A stretch of DNA of 39,478 nt from Muribaculaceae bacterium (lineage in GTDB: Bacteria > Bacteroidota > Bacteroidia > Bacteroidales > Muribaculaceae). Shown here piece after piece: positions 34,849 through 39,478 of the stretch. Positions within the stretch are counted from its first letter, which is position 1, and each line of letters starts with the position of its first letter. Below the pieces are notes generated by a model. That model saw only the letters and a list, made by a program, of their open reading frames with translations. It was not told the DNA's origin and made no database searches. The stretch spans positions 1 to 39,478 of the forward strand of contig JAMPII010000020.1 in the NCBI GenBank assembly GCA_023662835.1. The letters are read 5' to 3'. Position numbers and translations under genes: made by a program.

Positions 34849-36462
34849 TTATTTCATCTTGTCGATGTATTCGCGCAGAGCCGTGTTCGTGGGGTCGAGC
34901 TCGTAAACTTTCTCGTAGTAGATTTTTGCGTTTGGAATGTCGCGCTGCGAAATATAGTAGGAGGCAATCATTGAATATGCTTCTTTGTAGTCCTCAACGC
35001 GTTTTTCCTTGTTGGCGGGATCCTTGTCGAGAAGTTCGAGAGCATTGTTGTATGTATCAAGCATTTCCTGTGAGGGCTGATTGTCGTATTTTACGAGATA
35101 CATACGGGCTTTGTTACGAACAGGTATTGGGTTTTCCGGAACTGTAGCTATAACTTTGTCAATAGTTGCGAGAGCTGAGTCTATAGCAGCCAGTTTCTTT
35201 TCGCTTCCGGGTTCAGAAGTTGCGGCTACGTTCTGATAACGTTGCGACAGGGTTACGATGTCGTTAATGTTCGATGGGTCTTTTTCTACGAAAATTTTGA
35301 ACACCTCGAGCGATTTATCGTAGTTTTTCATCGAGTTGTAGGCTGAGCTGAGTGCTTTGTAAAGGTCAGCTTTCTCAGGGTTCACTTCGATAGCTTTCTC
35401 GTATTCGAGAACGGCCAGCGAGTCTTTATCGAGTTCCTGAAGTACTTCGGCATATTTGGTGTAGTCGTTTGCCGAGTATTTGGCTTTCGGGTCGTTAAGA
35501 GCGAAGAATTTCTGAGCGGCTTTCTCAGCCTCGGGATATTTTTCCAGATCTACAAGATTCAGGAATTCAATACGGCGCAACTGGAAGTTGTTCGGGTCGT
35601 TAGCAAGAATCTTGCGAGCCAGATCGAGACTTTCGTTGTAGTGCTTACCGTAGTAGAGAAGCACTGAGTAGCGAACCTCGTCCGATTTGAAGTGGTTGGG
35701 ATTGTTGATGTATTCGCCGTATGCTTGTGCAGCTTTGGCCCATTGGTCGTTTTGATAGTATTTTTCGGCCAGTTCGCGTTGCCCAAGAGCCGATGTGGGG
35801 TTAACGCTGAGCAACTGCTCGAGCTTTTCAATAGCTGTAGCGGGATTTACGGGGAAGATAACGTCGGCATATTTTACGTATGCTTCAGGAAGAGTTTTCG
35901 AGTACAGTATTGCGTTATCGTAGTTGGCGTTCACTTCACCCCATTCTTTTTTCAAGGCTGCGCGGTCGCCGCGGAGCATGAAGATATCGGGCGATTTTGC
36001 GTTAGCTTTGTAGGCTTGAGCGTCGTATTTGTCGATCATCGATTCGTATTTAACGGGATCGGCATTGAAATAGGCGCGGCCGATCGATGTCAATACGGTA
36101 GCATCTTTTTTATTTATTTTTTTTGCTTCATCGAAATATGATTCTGCAGCTTTGGCGTTGCCTTGCAGCAGCTCCAATTCGCCCAAACCAACTTTGTTTA
36201 GAGCCGATGTTGGGTTTGCGGCCAAACCCTTTTCGAAATCAGCCTTTGCTGTTGCGTAATCTTTGTCATGAAGAGCAATTGCTCCAAGGTAGTAGTAAGC
36301 TGTTGCTTTGTCGGTAGATGCGTCGTTCATATTTCTTTCGAGCAGTTCCTTAGCGTTTTCGTACTGGCCAGCTTTGAAATACTCTACGCCATCCTTGTAG
36401 CCTTGCGCCGACGCGCTTAAAACGGCTGCCAAGCAGAATGAAAGAAAAAATTTAAGTTTCAT
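34849..36462 (-). CDS. Secreted tetratricopeptide-repeat protein
   Basis: 537 aa with signal peptide (MKLKFFLSFCLAAVLSASAQ). At least eight TPR-type helical repeats, for example KAGQYENAKELLERNMNDAS, ATAYYYLGAIALHDKDYATA, LAVLEYEKAIEVNPEKADLY, KALSSAYNSMKNYDKSLEVF and IPNAKIYYEKVYELDPTNTA. Probably a periplasmic or outer-membrane scaffold. In Bacteroidetes this gene commonly follows exbB/exbD/tonB and a PstS-like gene; here only the PstS-like gene and a small membrane protein precede it. It has its own -7 box (TATATTTG, 36511-36518). Confidence 0.92.
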   Translation of the reverse strand: MKLKFFLSFCLAAVLSASAQGYKDGVEYFKAGQYENAKELLERNMNDASTDKATAYYYLGAIALHDKDYATAKADFEKGLAANPTSALNKVGLGELELLQGNAKAAESYFDEAKKINKKDATVLTSIGRAYFNADPVKYESMIDKYDAQAYKANAKSPDIFMLRGDRAALKKEWGEVNANYDNAILYSKTLPEAYVKYADVIFPVNPATAIEKLEQLLSVNPTSALGQRELAEKYYQNDQWAKAAQAYGEYINNPNHFKSDEVRYSVLLYYGKHYNESLDLARKILANDPNNFQLRRIEFLNLVDLEKYPEAEKAAQKFFALNDPKAKYSANDYTKYAEVLQELDKDSLAVLEYEKAIEVNPEKADLYKALSSAYNSMKNYDKSLEVFKIFVEKDPSNINDIVTLSQRYQNVAATSEPGSEKKLAAIDSALATIDKVIATVPENPIPVRNKARMYLVKYDNQPSQEMLDTYNNALELLDKDPANKEKRVEDYKEAYSMIASYYISQRDIPNAKIYYEKVYELDPTNTALREYIDKMK

Positions 36463-36510
36463 TTTCCTTTTGGTTAAATCTGTTTTGTATGGATTGTTTT
36501 TAATTTGTCA

Positions 36511-36518
36511 CAAATATA
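36511..36518 (-). promoter_or_regulatory. -7 element upstream of the TPR gene
   Basis: Minus-strand TATATTTG, 49 bases before the ATG. No convincing TTTG at -33. Confidence 0.45.
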
Positions 36519-36579
36519 CGCAATTTATCGTTAATATTGATGTCACAACTCTTAATAAATATTTTTTTAAGCATGTTTA

Positions 36580-37554
36580 CTAGTATAGGTTCACCATCCT
36601 GGGCTGCATTCTGGCCGGTAAAATGCCGGTGCGCTGTATGATTTTCTGCCCTATTGTTCCGGTTACAAACGAATAGAATCCGTGGCCCAAACTGCCGTTA
36701 ACTGCCGTTGTAATCATGTAGATTGAGCGTGTTAGTGGGTAAGAGCCATCGTAAATGTAGGCCTGATAGGGTTTGTATGCACGCAAACTGTCGTCGCGGC
36801 GCACTTTAAGCACTTTCACTGCCGTGTCGAAATCGGCAACTGTGGTGTCCTGCTGCTGCAGCGACTGTATGCGCTCTTCGCGAGGCAGATCGCGGGTACG
36901 CATGTCGGCGCTGATCCAGCTGACACCGATGATTCCTATTGCACTTTTTCGTAGTTTCACTTGCTCAAACACTTCCATAATTGAATTTTGGGCAAATACA
37001 TTTTTTCCGAATTCGGCTCCGCCCATTATCGAATCGCGCATGTAGGAAACCGTGCTGGAACCTTCCGAGTCGAAAACCACCTGGATTTCGCCCATTTTCG
37101 AAGGCTCTAGTTCATCCCATCGGGTTACCCGCCCGCTGAGTATATCAGCAATCTCGCTCATCGATAGTATCTCGATTGGATTTTCTGGATTGACAATCAA
37201 AGCTATTGCATCGACCGCAATCTTATTCGACCGCGGGTTCTTTTTTTGCCCTTTAAGGTAATCGATCTCTTTCTGATTCAACTCGCGGGCTACTACTATT
37301 GTCTTTGTTTTCAAATCAAGCAGGGAATCGAAACATGCCTTTTCGTTTGTGTAGTAGGGGATGATGTTGGCGTTGCCGTGGGTGTTGTACTCAAACACGT
37401 CAATCTCCTGGTTCATTATATTCTCGAATGAGGCGTCGCAAACTATTGTTCCCAAACCGGATGTACTGGTGTTAGTCGTTTTTTTATCGCACGACGTCAG
37501 CCCCGGCAGCAATGCCGTCAGGGCTAACATTATTGAAATGTGTAAGTTTTTCAC
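36580..37554 (-). CDS. PstS-like phosphate-binding lipoprotein
   Basis: 324 aa, lipobox GLTSC (Cys22) followed by DKK, which fits periplasmic rather than surface location. Substrate-binding-protein fold: GTIVCDASFENIMNQEI, IVVARELNQKEIDYL, IAVDAIALIVNPENPIE, ILSMSEIADILSGRVTRWDE, VVFDSEGSSTVSYMRDS, SAIGIIGVSWIS and YPLTRSIYMITTA are the typical PBP-like/PstS blocks. No pstCAB transporter genes lie alongside, so it is likely the Bacteroidetes form associated with TonB/ExbBD-TPR clusters rather than a classical Pst system. It is 68 bases downstream of the small membrane protein gene. Confidence 0.88.
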   Translation of the reverse strand: MKNLHISIMLALTALLPGLTSCDKKTTNTSTSGLGTIVCDASFENIMNQEIDVFEYNTHGNANIIPYYTNEKACFDSLLDLKTKTIVVARELNQKEIDYLKGQKKNPRSNKIAVDAIALIVNPENPIEILSMSEIADILSGRVTRWDELEPSKMGEIQVVFDSEGSSTVSYMRDSIMGGAEFGKNVFAQNSIMEVFEQVKLRKSAIGIIGVSWISADMRTRDLPREERIQSLQQQDTTVADFDTAVKVLKVRRDDSLRAYKPYQAYIYDGSYPLTRSIYMITTAVNGSLGHGFYSFVTGTIGQKIIQRTGILPARMQPRMVNLY

Positions 37555-37621
37555 TTTTAATCAGTTTGAATTTTAAAACTATTTAATCGTTCAACTTTAT
37601 GCTTCGAAAGGTTGAATTATA

Positions 37622-37867
37622 TCATTCACCTATACTGCGGTCGATACCGGAGAATTGTCTGTAGCCTCGCCAGAAACCGTACACAACAAGTAATACGCCA
37701 GCTACCCAGCGGAGCCATGTCCACGACCCTACGATAGAGTTGAAGAAACCACATAGGAACAGTATGCCCATTCCAACATACACAATAATCATAATAACGC
37801 CAAAAATGTTGCGCATCACTGCCGGAGTTGCGGGGCGTTTGTCGGACTTGTTACCTTCGTTACTCAT
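37622..37867 (-). CDS. Small two-helix membrane protein
   Basis: 81 aa from ATG 37867. A hydrophilic, Lys/Pro-containing N-terminus (1-17), two membrane helices (about 19-42 and 49-66, IFGVIMIIVYVGMGILFLCG and SWTWLRWVAGVLLVVYGFWR) and a short charged tail. Small proteins of this shape are typical neighbours of exbD and pstS-like genes in Bacteroidetes; the function is unknown. The longer frame to 37939 lacks homology-like features and starts before any promoter I can support, so the ATG just before MSNEGNKSDK is chosen. Confidence 0.78.
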   Translation of the reverse strand: MSNEGNKSDKRPATPAVMRNIFGVIMIIVYVGMGILFLCGFFNSIVGSWTWLRWVAGVLLVVYGFWRGYRQFSGIDRSIGE

Positions 37868-38030
37868 AATATAAAAAGTTAAGTTGTTAGTCAAATGTGT
37901 TTGCTGATACTTTCGGTATATAAAATCAACACATTTCAACTCTAATAGTTCTTAATCTATAGGTTTTGCTCGTAAAGATAGTTAATTTTATTGAATTTTA
38001 GAGTTTGTTTATCGCTTTATGCACGTGTGA

Positions 38031-38060
38031 TTGTTCTTTTTGAGAAAAGTAGTAAATTTG
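38031..38060 (+). promoter_or_regulatory. Promoter of rarA
   Basis: TTG (38031-38033), 19-base spacer, TAAATTTG (38053-38060), 18 bases before ATG 38079. The TTG that could be read as an upstream start codon is probably the -33 element. Confidence 0.65.
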
Positions 38061-38078
38061 AACAGAAAACTCCTTCAT

Positions 38079-39362
38079 ATGACAATTAATCCACCGCTGG
38101 CCGAGCGATTGCGTCCGAAAACGCTCGACGATTATATAGGACAGGAACATCTTGTTGGTAATGGCTCGGTTTTGAGAACTATGATCGAAACCGGACGAGT
38201 AGCATCTTTTATTCTCTGGGGTCCTCCGGGCGTGGGTAAAACAACGTTGGCCAGCATCATAGCCAAGACAACAAACTCTCCGTTCTACACGCTCAGTGCC
38301 GTCACTGCCGGCGTGAAGGATGTGCGCGAAGTGCTCGACAAGTGTAAGGCCGACAGCCGAAGCATGTTTGTCGAAGGCCGGCCCATTCTGTTTATAGATG
38401 AAATTCACCGTTTTAACAAGGCTCAGCAGGATAGCTTGCTTGGCGCTGTTGAAAACGGAACGGTTACTTTAATAGGAGCTACAACGGAAAATCCATCATT
38501 TGAGGTCATACGTCCTTTGCTGTCGCGTGCTCAAGTTTATGTGCTTAATCCCCTTGCCGAGGAGCAGTTGCAGAATCTGCTTAATCGAGCGCTGACAAAC
38601 GACGAGATTCTGAAAAACCGGCAAGTTGAGGTTCGCAGTACAAAAGCTCTGTTTCGTTTTGCTGGGGGCGACGCCCGCAAGTTGTTGAATATCCTCGACT
38701 TGCTCGAGCAATCGACCACGCCCGACAAGCCAATCGTTATCGACGACGAGGTTGTGACCAGCCATCTGCAACAGAATCCATCGGCTTATGATAAAAATGG
38801 CGAAATGCACTACGACATAATTTCCGCATTTATAAAAAGCATAAGAGGTAGCGATCCTAACGCAGCGGTTTACTGGCTGGCACGCATGATTGCCGGGGGC
38901 GAGGATCCTAAGTTTATCGCGCGCCGTATGGCTATTCTTGCCGCCGAAGATATCGGTCTGGCAAATCCCAACGCATTATTGCTGGCCAACGCAACTTTCG
39001 ATATTATTCATAAAATCGGATGGCCAGAGGGACGTATACCGCTGTCGGAATGTGCAATATATTTAGCTAATTCAGCGAAAAGCAATACTGCCTATCTCGC
39101 TATCGATGCTGCCTTGACCGAAGTTGAGCATAGCGGCAACTTGCCGGTGCCGTTGCATCTGCGTAATGCGCCTACAAAACTGATGAAAGAGCTGGATTAC
39201 GGGAAAAGCTACAAATATGCCCACGATTTCCCGGGTAATTTTGTTAAGCAGCAGTTCCTGCCCGATACCCTCGATGGCGAGCAGTTCTGGCATGCCGGTT
39301 CTAACCCATCGGAGGAAAAAATGAGACAGATATTCAAATCACGTTGGAAAAAAGATTGTTAA
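38079..39362 (+). CDS. rarA: Replication-associated recombination protein RarA (MgsA), AAA+ ATPase
   Basis: 427 aa, cytoplasmic, acts at stalled replication forks together with SSB. NPPLAERLRPKTLDDYIGQE, Walker A GPPGVGKTT, Walker B LFIDEIHRFNKAQQD, sensor-1 ATTENPSF, and the C-terminal tetramerisation region (SAFIKSIRGSDPNAAVYWLA, ARRMAILAAEDIGLANPNAL, GWPEGRIPLSECAIYLA) are diagnostic. Start at ATG 38079 follows from family alignment (MTINPPLAERLRP) and from the promoter position. No terminator is seen before the window ends. Confidence 0.95.
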   Translation: MTINPPLAERLRPKTLDDYIGQEHLVGNGSVLRTMIETGRVASFILWGPPGVGKTTLASIIAKTTNSPFYTLSAVTAGVKDVREVLDKCKADSRSMFVEGRPILFIDEIHRFNKAQQDSLLGAVENGTVTLIGATTENPSFEVIRPLLSRAQVYVLNPLAEEQLQNLLNRALTNDEILKNRQVEVRSTKALFRFAGGDARKLLNILDLLEQSTTPDKPIVIDDEVVTSHLQQNPSAYDKNGEMHYDIISAFIKSIRGSDPNAAVYWLARMIAGGEDPKFIARRMAILAAEDIGLANPNALLLANATFDIIHKIGWPEGRIPLSECAIYLANSAKSNTAYLAIDAALTEVEHSGNLPVPLHLRNAPTKLMKELDYGKSYKYAHDFPGNFVKQQFLPDTLDGEQFWHAGSNPSEEKMRQIFKSRWKKDC

Positions 39363-39478
39363 ACTGTGTCAAATAGCTAACTCCGTTGTCTCAAAACAGC
39401 AATTCCCCGGTCATAATAATCTAAGGGCCCATATCATAAAATTTCAGGGTCGCTGGGGTCGCTGGCTTGGAGGGATTT
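39363..39478. other. Window edge, no gene recognised
   Basis: 116 bases without a supported gene. It contains a tandem-like GGGTCGCTGGGGTCGCTGG near 39448-39466 and the word CCCATATCAT (39428-39437), which also occurs inside the inverted-repeat cassette at about 21118. Too short to interpret. Confidence 0.3.

Noticed and set aside
38031-38078. TTG start extending RarA by 16 residues
   Set aside because: The TTG coincides with the promoter -33 element, so it would not be in the mRNA.
1-39478. CRISPR arrays, tRNA or rRNA genes, intact insertion sequence or prophage
   Set aside because: No regular repeat-spacer pattern, cloverleaf-like sequence, transposase or integrase of meaningful length was seen by eye.

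Overview
The window (about 39.5 kb, moderate GC) looks like a chromosomal segment of a Bacteroidales gut bacterium, most likely Muribaculaceae or a close relative. This is inferred from gene content: a BtuB/BtuG-type surface cobalamin system, GH106 and GH43 glycosidases, a PstS-TPR pair, short T9SS-like C-terminal tails, and many promoters of the Bacteroidetes form TTTG-N19/20-TAnnTTTG with no Shine-Dalgarno dependence. I saw no rRNA, tRNA, CRISPR array, intact insertion sequence or prophage.

Layout. Positions 1-4100 are core metabolism on the minus strand: class I fumarase, then folD followed by a CapA-type phosphoesterase. Positions 4098-6666 are a plus-strand panC-panD-ffh operon, closed by a strong two-way hairpin and a convergent EamA transporter. 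Positions 7810-17704 are the standout region. It is a minus-strand transcription unit with its own promoter, a cobalamin riboswitch with a visible terminator expression platform, and six tightly packed genes: BtuB receptor, BtuG-like lipoprotein, PKD-type surface lipoprotein, and three signal-peptide proteins with C-terminal tails. Two of those three carry a second and third BtuG-like propeller. Two (the 321- and 914-aa proteins) begin with a related N-terminal domain, which in the larger one resembles the transcobalamin-like DUF4430 fold. The natural reading is a surface plus secreted apparatus for capturing corrinoids, switched off by B12.

Positions 17781-23130 hold an OmpA-like lipoprotein, a highly acidic protein of unknown function paired with a Sel1-repeat protein, a 158-bp inverted-repeat cassette of unknown origin, and an AspT/YidE-type transporter. 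Positions 23147-27660 are an operon of an arabinose-isomerase-like enzyme and a GH106 alpha-L-rhamnosidase-type lipoprotein, suggesting deoxysugar use. Positions 27754-32052 are ftsK, a lolA-like gene and trxB. Positions 32132-34667 are a GH43-like secreted enzyme, a small lipoprotein and a nitroreductase, all minus strand. Positions 34799-37867 are a TPR protein, a PstS-like lipoprotein and a small membrane protein. The window ends with rarA (plus strand) and 116 bases with no recognisable gene.

One unexpected link is that the panC promoter and the btuB-riboswitch promoter, about 13 kb apart and on opposite strands, are almost identical over about 44 bases, including the normally unconserved spacer. 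Both drive cofactor genes.
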